Positions 1-8,962 are shown, counted from the first letter of the stretch. The stretch: 64,000 nucleotides of DNA from Verrucomicrobia bacterium S94 (GCA_004299845.1 CP036201.1:310001-374000), one strand, 5' to 3'. Numbers and translations: made by a program. The notes: generated from the sequence alone by a model not told the origin.

Positions 1-1
1 A

Positions 2-67
2 TACCCCGGCTTCCCGATGACTGCACTGAAATCCTCTGAATTCACAGAAAAGGATTATACGGAATGA
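2..67 (+). CDS. C-terminal end of an upstream gene (partial)
   Basis: The window opens inside a reading frame that runs 21 codons and stops with TGA at 65-67. That stop overlaps the ATG of the next gene at 64 in an ATGA arrangement, which suggests translational coupling. In this kind of operon the gene before the ATPase is often the secretin, but the visible tail carries no diagnostic motif, so the identity is unknown. Confidence 0.5.
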   Translation, partial: YPGFPMTALKSSEFTEKDYTE

Positions 68-1773
68 TTATCGATCAACTCAGCGAAATGATGATTCGGA
101 GCGGACGGGTCGGTGCATCGGAACTGGAGAAGGCCCAGGCGATTCAGGAAGAGACCGGCGAGGTTCTGACCGATATTCTGATCCATGAAAAACTGGCATC
201 GCCGGAAGATATTGCGCTGACCTTTTCCGATCTGCTTAATATTCCGTATCTGGAACTGGGCGAGGATTTTCACCTGCAGCGGGATGAATATGACATGATT
301 CCCGAGTCGGTGGCCCGCCGCTTCTGTCTGATTCCTCTGGTGAAAGAAGAGGGCGTTGCCATTACGTTGGTGATGAAAAACCCGCTGGATATGGATGCGG
401 TCGATACCGTGCGTTCGCTGACCTCGTTTGAAATTCATAAGGCCGTGAGTACAGAGGAAAAAATCAAAGCGGTTATTGATAAGTGTTATCGCGAGGAGGC
501 CTATGTTGAGGCCGGACTGCAGGACATTGTTGATGTTGAAGCCGCAGAGAAAAAGACCGGCGCTGAAACGCAGCGCGGAGACGTGGACCAACTGCTGGTT
601 CATGCCAATGATGCGCCGGTGGTCCGCTATGTTAATCTGCTGCTGATGGAGGCGGTCCGCGACGGGGCGTCCGATATTCACTTTGAACCGGGTGAGCACA
701 ACTGCACGGTGCGTCTCCGGATTGATGGAACGCTGCATCCGGTTACTCCGCCGCCGCAATCGTTGTATCAGGCGATTATCACCCGCATCAAAATTCTTTC
801 TGAGATGGATATTGCGGAACGCCGTCTGCCGATGGACGGGCGGTTCAAATTTAAATTTTCCGGACGTGTGGTTGATGTGCGTGTTTCTACTCTGCCGCTG
901 GTTTTCGGCGAAAAAGTGGTGATGCGTATTCTGGATAAGCAGCGTCTGCTGCTCGATCTGGAGGACATCGGTTTTGAAGGTCAAAATCTCAAACGGTTCC
1001 GGGAGATTCTCGGCATGCCGAACGGGATTGTGCTGCTCACGGGACCGACCGGTTCAGGAAAAACAACGACCTTATACAGTGCGTTACAGATTCTCAAAAG
1101 CCCGGAGCGGAATGTCCAGACGGTGGAGGATCCTGTGGAATATCTGATTGAGGGTATCAACCAGATGCCGACGCGCCCCAAAATCGGTCTGACCTTTGCG
1201 GAATGTCTGCGGCATATTCTGCGGCAGGATCCGGATGCCGTGATGATCGGTGAGATCCGCGATGCGGAAACCGCCGAGATTGCCATGCGGGCATCGCTGA
1301 CCGGTCATCTTGTTTTGAGTACACTGCATACGAATGATGCCACATCGTCATTCAGCCGCCTGCGCGATATCGGCATTCCGTCCTATCTCACAGCGGCAAC
1401 GATGCGTCTGATTATTGCACAGCGGCTGGTGAAAACGATCTGTCCGAACTGTAAAACCGTCTATCAGCCTGATGATGCTGAGCTGGAGTGGGTGAAGCCG
1501 ATCTATCCTGATGCGACGGACTGGACCTACTATCATGGAGCGGGCTGCAGTCATTGCCGTAACAGCGGGCTGAGAGGCCGCCGTGCGGTTTTCGAGTTTC
1601 TTGAGGTTTCTTCGGCCATTCGGGAGATGGTGCATGATGAGGTGGACGATCTTACGTTGCGCCGCAAAGCGGTCGAAGAAGGCATGCAGACGCTGGCGGA
1701 AAACGGATTTCAGCGTGTGCGCGAAGGGGTGACCACGATCGGTGAAGCGATCAATGTCTGTGTGGTTGAATAA
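64..1773 (+). CDS. gspE: Type II secretion / type IV pilus assembly ATPase (GspE/PilB family)
   Basis: Cytoplasmic hexameric ATPase that powers assembly of a pilus or pseudopilus. The protein has 569 residues, the usual family length. An N-terminal MshEN/T2SSE-N type domain fills about residues 1-150. The ATPase core carries Walker A (GPTGSGKT at 327-334), an Asp-box/Walker B region with GEIRDAET, and a His-box with LVLSTLHTNDA. A zinc-binding four-cysteine element is complete: C460, C463, C495, C498. The start overlaps the previous stop. The platform protein follows directly and the pseudopilins come next, so this is the motor of the same machine. GspE and PilB cannot be separated from sequence alone. 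Confidence 0.93.
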   Translation: MIIDQLSEMMIRSGRVGASELEKAQAIQEETGEVLTDILIHEKLASPEDIALTFSDLLNIPYLELGEDFHLQRDEYDMIPESVARRFCLIPLVKEEGVAITLVMKNPLDMDAVDTVRSLTSFEIHKAVSTEEKIKAVIDKCYREEAYVEAGLQDIVDVEAAEKKTGAETQRGDVDQLLVHANDAPVVRYVNLLLMEAVRDGASDIHFEPGEHNCTVRLRIDGTLHPVTPPPQSLYQAIITRIKILSEMDIAERRLPMDGRFKFKFSGRVVDVRVSTLPLVFGEKVVMRILDKQRLLLDLEDIGFEGQNLKRFREILGMPNGIVLLTGPTGSGKTTTLYSALQILKSPERNVQTVEDPVEYLIEGINQMPTRPKIGLTFAECLRHILRQDPDAVMIGEIRDAETAEIAMRASLTGHLVLSTLHTNDATSSFSRLRDIGIPSYLTAATMRLIIAQRLVKTICPNCKTVYQPDDAELEWVKPIYPDATDWTYYHGAGCSHCRNSGLRGRRAVFEFLEVSSAIREMVHDEVDDLTLRRKAVEEGMQTLAENGFQRVREGVTTIGEAINVCVVE

Positions 1774-1786
1774 TCAGAGTCAGCAT

Positions 1787-3055
1787 ATGCCGTTATTTAA
1801 TTATATTGCGAAAACGAAGGAGGGGCAGGAGGTCCGCTCCGCACTGGAGGCCGGAACACGCCTGGAGGCGTTGGAATCGCTTCGCAAAAAAGGACTGACG
1901 GTTATCGATTTATTTAATGCGGCGGAGGTTGAGTCTTCGGAGGCTGCTGCGGATGCGGGAACTGCGAGACGCCCGTTTGTCCTGCAGGGGAAACCGCACA
2001 GGAGTTTATCTTTTTCTTCCCGAGTAGGAATGACGGATCTGGCGGTGTTCTGCCGTCAGCTGGCTATTTCTGTAAATGCGGGGGTTCCGTTGCGCGATGC
2101 GATTGAAGGCATCGGTTTGGAACAGGAACATCCGGTTTTGAAGCGCGTGAGTAAAGATATGGTGCAGCAGCTGCATGACGGACAAAGTTTTTCTGAAGTG
2201 ATTCGCCGTCATTCGAAGGTTTTCAACGAAATGTTCTGCGGGCTGATTAAGGTGGCGGAGGAATCGGGGAAACTGCCGGAAACACTGAGCCAGCTTGCCG
2301 CCTATCTGGAACGCACCGACCGTTTGCAGCGCCGCATCCGGGCCATGGCGGCCTATCCGGTTTTTATCGGCATTTTTTTTGTGGTGATCTGCCTGATTAT
2401 GACTCTGTTTATTCTTCCGCGCTTCACCGAAATCTTCAGCGGACTGGGGGCGGATCTTCCGGTTTTCACGAAAATAATTTTTTCGGTGAATAATTTTTTT
2501 GCGGATCATTTCGCGGGGCTTCTGGTCGGCGTGTCGGCATTGATTGCAGGGCTGGTGTTATATGGCCGCACGCCTGCCGGTTCGTACCGTAAGGATCTGA
2601 TCAGGCTGAAGCTGCCCTATGGCGGGAGCTGCCTTAAAAAATATATACTGGCCCGTTTCTGCCGGAGCCTGTCGATTATGGTGAACAGCGGGGTTCCTAT
2701 TTCGAATGCACTTGAAATCTGTGCTGATGCAACGGGCAATCAGCTGATGAAGCGTAATGTGATGAAGGTGCGTGAACTGATTATGACGGGCAACCGGATT
2801 GCCGCCAGTCTGGATAAAACCGGTATTTTTCCGGGACTGGTTGTCCGTATGGTTTCAGTCGGTGAGGATTCCGGTCAGCTTCCGGAGGTGCTCGATAATG
2901 TGTCCGAACTTTATGAGGATCAGGTGGAGACCTCCATTATGACTTCCATGGCGCTGTTCGAACCTCTGATCATCTGTGTGTTCGGGGCCTTTGTGCTGAT
3001 GCTGGTTCTTGCTATTTATCTGCCGGTTTTCACGGTTTCCATGAATATGAAATAA
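1787..3055 (+). CDS. gspF: Inner-membrane platform protein (GspF/PilC family)
   Basis: Polytopic inner-membrane protein that couples the ATPase to pilin extraction. The 422 residues show the family duplication: two T2SSF domains at about 85-205 and 290-410, each with the S-x-N-x-G-V-P/S-G-V-P pattern and a following E-E/D-S-G-x-L-P-E/Q-L-P-E motif (EESGKLPE, EDSGQLPE). Hydrophobic segments lie near 190-212, 240-262 and 388-412. The ATG at 1787 was chosen because family proteins begin with an M-P-x-F-x-Y motif (here MPLFNYIAKTKEG); an in-frame ATG at 1742 would lie inside gspE. Confidence 0.92.
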   Translation: MPLFNYIAKTKEGQEVRSALEAGTRLEALESLRKKGLTVIDLFNAAEVESSEAAADAGTARRPFVLQGKPHRSLSFSSRVGMTDLAVFCRQLAISVNAGVPLRDAIEGIGLEQEHPVLKRVSKDMVQQLHDGQSFSEVIRRHSKVFNEMFCGLIKVAEESGKLPETLSQLAAYLERTDRLQRRIRAMAAYPVFIGIFFVVICLIMTLFILPRFTEIFSGLGADLPVFTKIIFSVNNFFADHFAGLLVGVSALIAGLVLYGRTPAGSYRKDLIRLKLPYGGSCLKKYILARFCRSLSIMVNSGVPISNALEICADATGNQLMKRNVMKVRELIMTGNRIAASLDKTGIFPGLVVRMVSVGEDSGQLPEVLDNVSELYEDQVETSIMTSMALFEPLIICVFGAFVLMLVLAIYLPVFTVSMNMK

Positions 3056-3186
3056 AGTAATGAGGGATATGATTTCCGGAGATAAGCAATGCTGAGATAG
3101 AGAGAAATAATGCGCCGGATTTAATCCGTGCGGGTATGGGGTCCCGCAGAGATGAACGTACGTAACGAAATGACAAGGAGAACAAC

Positions 3187-3606
3187 ATGAAGAATATGAA
3201 ACGGAAAAAAGCAGGTTTTACGCTCGTTGAACTGATGGTGGTGGCCATCATTGTGGCTATTCTGGCAGCGGTGGCCATTCCGCTGATGACGGGTCCGACA
3301 GACCGCGCCATTGCCACCGAGGCGCAGGCGGGCTGCGGTACCATAGGAACAGCCATCCGGATGGCTTCTGTAGAGGGGATAGATATTTCTTCCATAGAGC
3401 GTATTAATGATCTGCCGGGAATCAGCGACGGGGATTTGGATGGGAATTATTATGATCATGCTGATTACAGCATTGTGGCCTATACTGCCAAAAACAATTA
3501 TTCTGTCGCGGCGGCTGCGAATGAGGCGAAGGGCGGTGTTTTTGTTCAGATGAATGTTACACCTACGGGAACAACCTGGGATTACGAAGAACCCGAAGAC
3601 GAGTGA
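3187..3606 (+). CDS. Major type II/IV pseudopilin (GspG/PilA-like)
   Basis: Probable main subunit of the fibre. The prepilin peptidase site is visible: a basic leader ending in Gly10, then FTLVE with the conserved Glu at mature position 5 (residue 15). A hydrophobic helix (VELMVVAIIVAILAAVAIP) follows. At 139 residues it is small, as GspG proteins are. The C-terminal half is acidic (tail YEEPEDE). AAGGAG lies about 8 bases before the ATG. A 130-base gap upstream and a hairpin downstream could let it be expressed more strongly than its neighbours, which is an inference. Confidence 0.85.
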   Translation: MKNMKRKKAGFTLVELMVVAIIVAILAAVAIPLMTGPTDRAIATEAQAGCGTIGTAIRMASVEGIDISSIERINDLPGISDGDLDGNYYDHADYSIVAYTAKNNYSVAAAANEAKGGVFVQMNVTPTGTTWDYEEPEDE

Positions 3607-3631
3607 ATCGTTTAATTTTAACAGCCTCTCC

Positions 3632-3663
3632 AGCCCGGGATAGCCGGAGGACGGGGCTTTCTT
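3632..3663 (+). terminator. Candidate partial terminator after the major pseudopilin
   Basis: AGCCC at 3632-3636 can pair with GGGCT near 3654-3658, with a smaller CCGG/CCGG stem inside the loop, followed by TTCTT. It lies between the pseudopilin and the PilM-like gene, where partial termination would favour the abundant subunit. The T tract is short, so this is tentative. Confidence 0.4.
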
Positions 3664-3686
3664 AAAACCGGAAGCGGAGCGAATCT

Positions 3687-4634
3687 GTGAGTGGTGTGAC
3701 CCGAGAAAACATTGCCGGCATTAATATTGCCGATGGTGTGGTGAGTGTGTCCCGGATCGTACGGAGGGGACGTCATAAAATTGCACTGACGCATGGGGGC
3801 TGGATGGAATATGCACCGGATGCCACGGAGGATGAAATTGTTCAGGTGATCCGTCAGCTCTGGAAAATGACCCGTATGCCGACCCGTACGGTCTGTGTCG
3901 GACTGCATACCCGTTCGCTCTGTTTGAAGTATTTTAAATACCCGGATCTTGCGCCGCGTGAGCTTGCCTCGGCATTGAATCTGGAGGCTGAGGAATCGCT
4001 GCAGCTTCCGCCGGAGGAGATTGCTCTGGACTGGCACCTGAACCGGCCGAAGAATGATCCGTATACCCGGTTGGGTGAACAGCTGCACGGGATGATGGTC
4101 GCGGTGGCGAAAAAGGAGGTCAACCGGCAGTTGAATCTGTTGAAAAAAGCAGGGCTGTTCCCGGTGATCACTGATGTGGGCTGCACGTCGCTTTGCAACC
4201 TGTTCCTGGCTTTGCGCGGGGATCGCGTGAACGAAAACAATGCGGTCTGTGTGGTTAATCTGGCGCGGTACAGCGCGGATATTTCCATTCTGTATAATGA
4301 TCATTATATTTATCCGCGGACCATTATTTCGCGTTCCGCCGAGTGGTCGGGCAAGCTGCAGTATCTGATCGAGAATATTTCCGATGCACTGCTTTATTAT
4401 CATGTGAAAGTTGATAAAACGCCGGTGGTGCAGTTAGTGCTTACCGGTTTTGTGCCGACGGAACCGGAGTTTGTTGCCCGGATACACGATACGATCGGAC
4501 TGCCGACTGAAGTGTGGAGTCCGCTGAAAGATGATAATTTTATTGTATCGCACAAGGTGAGGTCGACGAAGCATCGTGATGTAATCTCCCCGCTGATGAC
4601 CACCAGTCTCGGGCTGGGAATGAGGAATATCTGA
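3687..4634 (+). CDS. pilM: PilM-like actin-fold pilus assembly protein
   Basis: A 315-residue cytoplasmic protein with the opening expected of the PilM/GspL cytoplasmic ATPase fold (GINIADGVVSVSRI, resembling G-I-D-I-x-x-x-x-x-K). The order ATPase-platform-pseudopilin-PilM-PilN-PilO-PilP is typical of the T4P/T2SS alignment complex. A GTG start is used, with AAGCGGAG 7-8 bases upstream. The assignment rests mainly on this order and on the actin-like pattern, since sequence identity in the family is low. Confidence 0.75.
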   Translation: MSGVTRENIAGINIADGVVSVSRIVRRGRHKIALTHGGWMEYAPDATEDEIVQVIRQLWKMTRMPTRTVCVGLHTRSLCLKYFKYPDLAPRELASALNLEAEESLQLPPEEIALDWHLNRPKNDPYTRLGEQLHGMMVAVAKKEVNRQLNLLKKAGLFPVITDVGCTSLCNLFLALRGDRVNENNAVCVVNLARYSADISILYNDHYIYPRTIISRSAEWSGKLQYLIENISDALLYYHVKVDKTPVVQLVLTGFVPTEPEFVARIHDTIGLPTEVWSPLKDDNFIVSHKVRSTKHRDVISPLMTTSLGLGMRNI

Positions 4635-4732
4635 TGAAGCTGTTTATCAACTATACCTTCCGGAGCCTGGAAAAACCGGGTGCGGTTCCGGGCGTTGAAT
4701 CCTGTGAACGGGAGGGTGTTTATGCCTGCTGA
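4634..4732 (+). CDS. Possible 32-residue overlapping small ORF
   Basis: An ATG at 4634 overlaps the stop codon of the PilM-like gene, and the frame runs 32 codons to TGA at 4730-4732. It overlaps the first codons of the PilN-like gene. The peptide begins MKLFINYTFRSLEK and has no recognised domain. Translation from the overlap could carry ribosomes to the next start at 4722, but the ORF may also be chance. Confidence 0.25.
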   Translation: MKLFINYTFRSLEKPGAVPGVESCEREGVYAC

Positions 4733-5312
4733 TTTCAGAATCAATTTAGCCAAAGACCTGACGAGTACGCCTGAAGAGCGTGTCCGGTTTTATCATGGGA
4801 TGCTGATCTATCAGATGATCTGCGCGGTGCTGCTGGTGCTGGTGGCTTATCTGGCCAGTCTGAATCTGACTACATTTCTGGAGAATAAAGCGCAGCAGCG
4901 TGAAATTCTGGCGACTACGGAAGCGGTTTACGGGGTTTCGAAGAGCGCTTTCAGAAATCCGGAGGCTGCTTATAACGAGCTGGATCTTTATTCCCGCCGA
5001 ATTGAATCGCTGAAACGTCTACTGGGCCGGCGGATTCAACTGCTGCCGATTGTGCATAATCTGTTTCTGGAGCTTCCCGAGGGTGTGGCGCTGCAAAGTC
5101 TCTCGGCAGATACAGCCAAACTGTCCTTCGGCCTCGTTATGCCGTCGCCGACGGCTGAAAACGATGTGGTGAAGGAGCTGCGTGCGGGCTGGGAGCGTAA
5201 CGAAGCGTTGATGCAGCGTGTGTCGAGTATCCGTCCGCTGACCGGAGAGCGCCGCATGGTGGGCGATCAATCGATGGTTTATATGCAGTTCGAATGTGTT
5301 TTAGAAAAGTAG
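4722..5312 (+). CDS. PilN-like inner-membrane assembly protein
   Basis: A 196-residue bitopic protein with a short cytoplasmic N-terminus containing F-R-I-N-L-A, which resembles the INLLPWR-type PilN motif that docks on PilM. One membrane helix lies at about 27-49 and a coiled-coil/ferredoxin-like periplasmic part follows. The ATG at 4722 has GGGAGG about 6 bases upstream and places the INLA motif next to the N-terminus; an upstream in-frame ATG at 4680 lacks a ribosome site. The PilO-like gene follows after 7 bases. Confidence 0.72.
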   Translation: MPADFRINLAKDLTSTPEERVRFYHGMLIYQMICAVLLVLVAYLASLNLTTFLENKAQQREILATTEAVYGVSKSAFRNPEAAYNELDLYSRRIESLKRLLGRRIQLLPIVHNLFLELPEGVALQSLSADTAKLSFGLVMPSPTAENDVVKELRAGWERNEALMQRVSSIRPLTGERRMVGDQSMVYMQFECVLEK

Positions 5313-5319
5313 GGTAGGA

Positions 5320-5871
5320 ATGGACCTTGGAAAATTTAAAGCCGGCCGCAGAAGGCTGGCGGGATGGATTATTATCCCGCCGTTGCTGATTGTCGGGATT
5401 GGGCTGACCTCGTTTGCTTTGAAGCTGCAGTCGGAATGGCAGTTGGAGCGGACCCGGGTGCTGGCCGATCTGCTGCCACGGGTGGATGCGGCGCGAAAGG
5501 CGGCTGAGGAATTGATGGTTCGCTTCCGGACTTCGGAATCCGGATCGGTAAAAACCGAGGATGAGCTGATTTCATTTCTCCAGAATGCCGCTCAGCATGC
5601 GGGGTTTACGGTGGATAATCTGAAGGTGGAGCGCCGAGCATCGGAAATCAATGGGAGTGTTCCCGTCTTGTCGGCCAGTGTGCGGGGAACCGGAACGTTG
5701 CTTTCCGTGCAGCATTTTATGGGTGATGTCAGTTCGCGACAGCATCTGCTTTCGGAAACGTCGGTTCAGCTCAGTCAAAGTGGAAAGACGGCGGGGGAGG
5801 AGATATGCCGTGCTGATATAACCTTTGAACTGATTCTGTTCCAGACCGGGAAAACAGGCGGAGGGGTGTGA
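5320..5871 (+). CDS. PilO-like inner-membrane assembly protein
   Basis: A 183-residue bitopic protein with a basic N-terminus, one membrane helix at about 14-34, then a predicted coiled coil (QLERTRVLADLLPRVDAARKAAEEL) and a mixed alpha/beta domain. Its position between PilN-like and GspC/PilP-like proteins is that of PilO/GspM. Sequence similarity alone would not be decisive. The gene ends 1 base before the next start. Confidence 0.68.
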   Translation: MDLGKFKAGRRRLAGWIIIPPLLIVGIGLTSFALKLQSEWQLERTRVLADLLPRVDAARKAAEELMVRFRTSESGSVKTEDELISFLQNAAQHAGFTVDNLKVERRASEINGSVPVLSASVRGTGTLLSVQHFMGDVSSRQHLLSETSVQLSQSGKTAGEEICRADITFELILFQTGKTGGGV

Positions 5872-5872
5872 T

Positions 5873-6415
5873 ATGGGCATACGTGTTCAGGACATTCCGG
5901 AGAACGCTCCCTATAAAGAGGAAACGATCAAAGTGCCTGTGGTGCTTGCGGTTCTGCTTGTGGTGTTGATTGCTGTTCCGTTGGTTTTGTGGATCATCAG
6001 AATCAATGAAGCGGGGACGCGAGCCGCAAGTGGGGCCAGATATGATGCGCTTATTGCTGAAGTAAACCAGGGGATCCGGACGGTGAATGCGTTTCTGACC
6101 GATAATGAGGAGGAACTGGCCGCTATACGGGCTGCGCGGGAGCGCTCGGTGGTGACGCTGGTTGTTCCGGAAGTGGTGATGATGGAGGAACAGCAGAACC
6201 GCACTATACCGCCGCTGGATGTTGAGCTGAAAGGTATTTACTGGAGGGCCCGAGAGCCGCTCGCCGGCATTAATGGGGAACTCTATGGTGTGGGGGATGT
6301 GATTCAGGGATATGAAATCGTGCAGATTGATGAATTGTCCGTCCGGTTCCGGGGGCCGGATGGAACCCTTGTGGTGAAAGAAATCTATGACGGTCCGTTC
6401 AACAACCGGAACTAG
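5873..6415 (+). CDS. GspC/PilP-like inner-membrane protein
   Basis: A 180-residue protein with a cytoplasmic N-terminus, one membrane helix at about 21-43, a helical stretch at 50-90, and a C-terminal beta domain at about 112-175 (LKGIYW...VGDVIQGYEIVQIDELSVRF...). This has the look of the HR domain of GspC and PilP, which contacts the secretin. Its role is probably to link the inner-membrane platform to the outer-membrane pore. The 3' end overlaps the next gene by 29 bases. Confidence 0.68.
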   Translation: MGIRVQDIPENAPYKEETIKVPVVLAVLLVVLIAVPLVLWIIRINEAGTRAASGARYDALIAEVNQGIRTVNAFLTDNEEELAAIRAARERSVVTLVVPEVVMMEEQQNRTIPPLDVELKGIYWRAREPLAGINGELYGVGDVIQGYEIVQIDELSVRFRGPDGTLVVKEIYDGPFNNRN

Positions 6416-6839
6416 AAAACGCTGCGGTTTTTCGCTGATTGAAATTATGGTGGCCGTGGTCATTCTGGCGGTGCTGGCGATCGGTGGCGCTGCATTGGTT
6501 CAGCGGGCGGGAATAACGGTTGCTGAGCAGAAAAATAAGCGCGTTGCGCTGGAGGCGGCCAATCGCCGGCTGGAGCAGTTGAGAGCGCAGCCGTATGATG
6601 TTTTAGATGATGGTCCTGTCGGTGCGGTGCGCTATGCATCGCGGTATGCGGATGGATCATTCCGCGTGGTGGATCAGAAGCCTGAGGAAACGGTTGCGAT
6701 TAACGGTGTGCAGCGTCCGATATATGTGGAGCTGGAACGGGTCAGTGAAACAAGACCTGTCCGGGAATTTGTGCAGGCAACTGTATTTGTGGAATACCGG
6801 TCCGGTGAGGCGGTATCGCTGAGAACGATTCTGAGATAG
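6387..6839 (+). CDS. Minor pseudopilin (GspI/GspH-like)
   Basis: A 150-residue protein with a class III prepilin signal: a basic leader of 14 residues ending in Gly, then FSLIE with the conserved Glu at mature position 5, then a hydrophobic helix (IMVAVVILAVLAIGGAALV). The segment ALEAANRRLEQLRAQPY matches the pattern seen in GspI/PilV minor pilins. It starts inside the previous gene and ends 1 base before the next, so the operon is tightly packed. Confidence 0.8.
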   Translation: MTVRSTTGTRKRCGFSLIEIMVAVVILAVLAIGGAALVQRAGITVAEQKNKRVALEAANRRLEQLRAQPYDVLDDGPVGAVRYASRYADGSFRVVDQKPEETVAINGVQRPIYVELERVSETRPVREFVQATVFVEYRSGEAVSLRTILR

Positions 6840-6840
6840 C

Positions 6841-8232
6841 GTGACTATGAAACGGTTATGTCATGAACAAAAATGCGGAGCTGTCCTTCCGGCAGTCCTT
6901 CTTGTCATGATATTGACCAGCGTCATCGGGCTTGGACTAATGGGACTGGCCAACACCGCTGCCGTCGAAGCGGCCCGGCTCCGGAACCGAAACCAGGCTT
7001 TCTGGCTTGCGGAGGCCGGTCTGAGAGAGTTTGCGGCGGTTGTGGCGGAGCCGGAAAATTATAAACAGCTGGAGTATATCGGTTCGGGGCTGGTCGGTAC
7101 GGATGTAATGAGCCGGACATTTCCGGGGTTCGGAAGGTATTCCATCGATATTTCGGCAGACGCGGAGAATCCGGCCGGAACGCTCAAACGATATACGGTT
7201 GTGTCTACAGGAACGGCGCTGGATGGGCAGGAGATCCGGATTGAGCAGCAGGCGGAAACGGCGACCTTCGGTATGTTTTCCTATTCGTCCCACAACGAGC
7301 AGGGTATTCGTTTTGATACCGATGATGTGATCGGTAAGGAGATGGAGGATCTGGATCAGAATGGGGTGCTGCATACAGACGATCAGTTGCACATTACCGG
7401 TTCGCCGGATTTCTGGGCGGCGGTCCGGTCTTCCGCCGGCAGTGTTGATTATAATGATTGGCGGCGGGGGAAGTATGTTGATCCCGAAGTATTTCATAAC
7501 GGCCTGGATCTCGGTGTTGAAGAACTGGATTTCACACAGCAGAACTTCGATCAGATCCGAGAGCGGGTTCCGGCCTCCCTGCAGCTTACGGGTGATTATG
7601 CCATTACCTTTTCGGATAATCTTTATATGCTGGAAAATAAAGCAACCGGAAATGTTACCACCAATTATATTTCCGCACTTGGATCAGTTGATGAAGAGCG
7701 GGTTATCTATGTTACGGGCGATGTCGAGGTGAAAGGTGACGTCGGGACATCGGTCAGCGTGGCGGCTGAGGGATCGATCTACATTGTTGACGATCTGGTC
7801 TACACATCGTCTATTCCGTATGGGCATCATACGGAGTGGCCTTCGGGATATGAGCCGGATGAGGATGAAGTGCTCGGCCTGTTTTCGAGTAAGCGGGTTC
7901 AGGTTGCCGAGGGCTGGAAGATCGGCGATGTGGATATCCATGCCACAATTCTGGTTACGGAATATAAAGGGGGCAACGTGTATGGGGAGTGGGAGGAAAC
8001 CTACGGCGGTTTCGGTGCAGCATGGGAGGGTTACGGCCGCTACGATTACAAAAGTGCATATGGAACGATTTATCTGTACGGAAGCCTGAGTAACTACCGT
8101 CGTTCGGCGGTGGGACTGGTTGGTGGAAAAGGATATATCAAGTCGTATCGTTATGATCCGCGCCTCGTTCGGGAACCGGCTCCCGGAACGCCGTTTACAG
8201 GTTATGAGTTTTCCGGATGGAGGATGTTGTGA
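6841..8232 (+). CDS. PilX/GspK-like minor pilin with large C-terminal domain
   Basis: A 463-residue protein from a GTG start; an ATG two codons later (6847) is equally possible. The N-terminus has the PilX-type form: a hydrophobic helix (AVLPAVLLVMILTSVIGLGLMGLANTA) and then NQAFWLAEAGLREF. A 330-residue C-terminal part contains beta-rich stretches (VIYVTGDVEVKGDVG...GSIYIVDDL) like those in tip-located or polymer-type pilus proteins. Family members with this layout sit at the tip of the minor pilin complex. No catalytic motif is visible. Confidence 0.65.
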   Translation: MTMKRLCHEQKCGAVLPAVLLVMILTSVIGLGLMGLANTAAVEAARLRNRNQAFWLAEAGLREFAAVVAEPENYKQLEYIGSGLVGTDVMSRTFPGFGRYSIDISADAENPAGTLKRYTVVSTGTALDGQEIRIEQQAETATFGMFSYSSHNEQGIRFDTDDVIGKEMEDLDQNGVLHTDDQLHITGSPDFWAAVRSSAGSVDYNDWRRGKYVDPEVFHNGLDLGVEELDFTQQNFDQIRERVPASLQLTGDYAITFSDNLYMLENKATGNVTTNYISALGSVDEERVIYVTGDVEVKGDVGTSVSVAAEGSIYIVDDLVYTSSIPYGHHTEWPSGYEPDEDEVLGLFSSKRVQVAEGWKIGDVDIHATILVTEYKGGNVYGEWEETYGGFGAAWEGYGRYDYKSAYGTIYLYGSLSNYRRSAVGLVGGKGYIKSYRYDPRLVREPAPGTPFTGYEFSGWRML

Positions 8233-8462
8233 TGGGGGCGTTTTTCCGGCGGTACGCCCTTCTGATGTTTGTGATGGTGATCACTATCGGCTGCATGATT
8301 GCTGCCATTCAGACTTTTCTGGCCATTAATGTGCCGCAGGAAAAGCCGCCGGTCTTCGACAATCGGGGAATGGCGGAGCCCGAAACGGCTCCGGAACCGC
8401 CTGCCCGCAGATGGGAACCGGATTATACTGAATCCCGGCCGGAGGGGAGTGAACTGAGGTGA
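8232..8462 (+). CDS. Small bitopic membrane protein of the pilus operon
   Basis: A 76-residue protein with one membrane helix at about 8-32 and a short Pro/Glu-rich tail. The ATG at 8232 overlaps the previous stop (TGATG) and has GGAGG 8 bases upstream; an upstream ATG at 8217 would place that site inside the gene. The last codons overlap the next GTG start. I do not recognise the family. Its location between two minor pilins suggests an assembly accessory. Confidence 0.6.
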   Translation: MGAFFRRYALLMFVMVITIGCMIAAIQTFLAINVPQEKPPVFDNRGMAEPETAPEPPARRWEPDYTESRPEGSELR

Positions 8463-8950
8463 ATGCAGGGAAGCACAGGTCGGGATTTACGCTCGTTGAA
8501 CTGATGATGGCTATGCTGGCCGGTGTGGTTCTGGCGATGACGGTTTTTTCCATACTGATCTCGCAGCACCGCGCAATGGAATACAATGGCGAGTCGCTTA
8601 AAATACAGCGCGATGCATCAGTGGCACTGGCGATGATCGGTCGCGAGATCAGGCAGTCGCGCATTGAGGATATTCGGATCGATGGGGCCCGGTTCACAGC
8701 GGATCCGTATGCCTCCGGAAGCCGGCTTGATTTTGATGCCGGCGTAACGCGTAGTAATGCGGTTGCCGTATTTGTGTCCGGGAATAAGCTGATTGCTGAT
8801 TCGTTAGACTTTCCTCTGGTTGAGGACCGGCTCACCGGTTTTACCGTCGATTTCACAGAAGGTCCGGCTGTTGATGTGGCCCTGCGGGTAAATGGTGGAA
8901 GCCGGGGAGGACAAACGCTGATACGCGGTACCTTTGTTCCCCGTAACTGA
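8459..8950 (+). CDS. Minor pseudopilin (GspJ/PilW-like)
   Basis: A 163-residue protein starting at GTG 8459, which overlaps the previous stop. The prepilin site is clear: leader MNAGKHRSG, then FTLVE with Glu14, then a hydrophobic helix. The region ALAMIGREIRQSRI corresponds to the L-x-x-D/E-I-R-x-A pattern of GspJ/PilW proteins. It is the last gene of the operon and faces parC tail to tail across 12 bases. Confidence 0.8.
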   Translation: MNAGKHRSGFTLVELMMAMLAGVVLAMTVFSILISQHRAMEYNGESLKIQRDASVALAMIGREIRQSRIEDIRIDGARFTADPYASGSRLDFDAGVTRSNAVAVFVSGNKLIADSLDFPLVEDRLTGFTVDFTEGPAVDVALRVNGGSRGGQTLIRGTFVPRN

Positions 8951-8961
8951 AGCGGTTACGG
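8941..8961. terminator. Inverted repeat between convergent genes
   Basis: CCGTAAC (8941-8947) and GTTACGG (8955-8961) form a perfect 7-bp stem around a 7-base loop, spanning the end of the minor pseudopilin and reaching the parC stop. There is no T tract, so it could be a weak bidirectional stop or only an mRNA end-protecting hairpin. Confidence 0.4.
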
Positions 8962-8962
8962 C

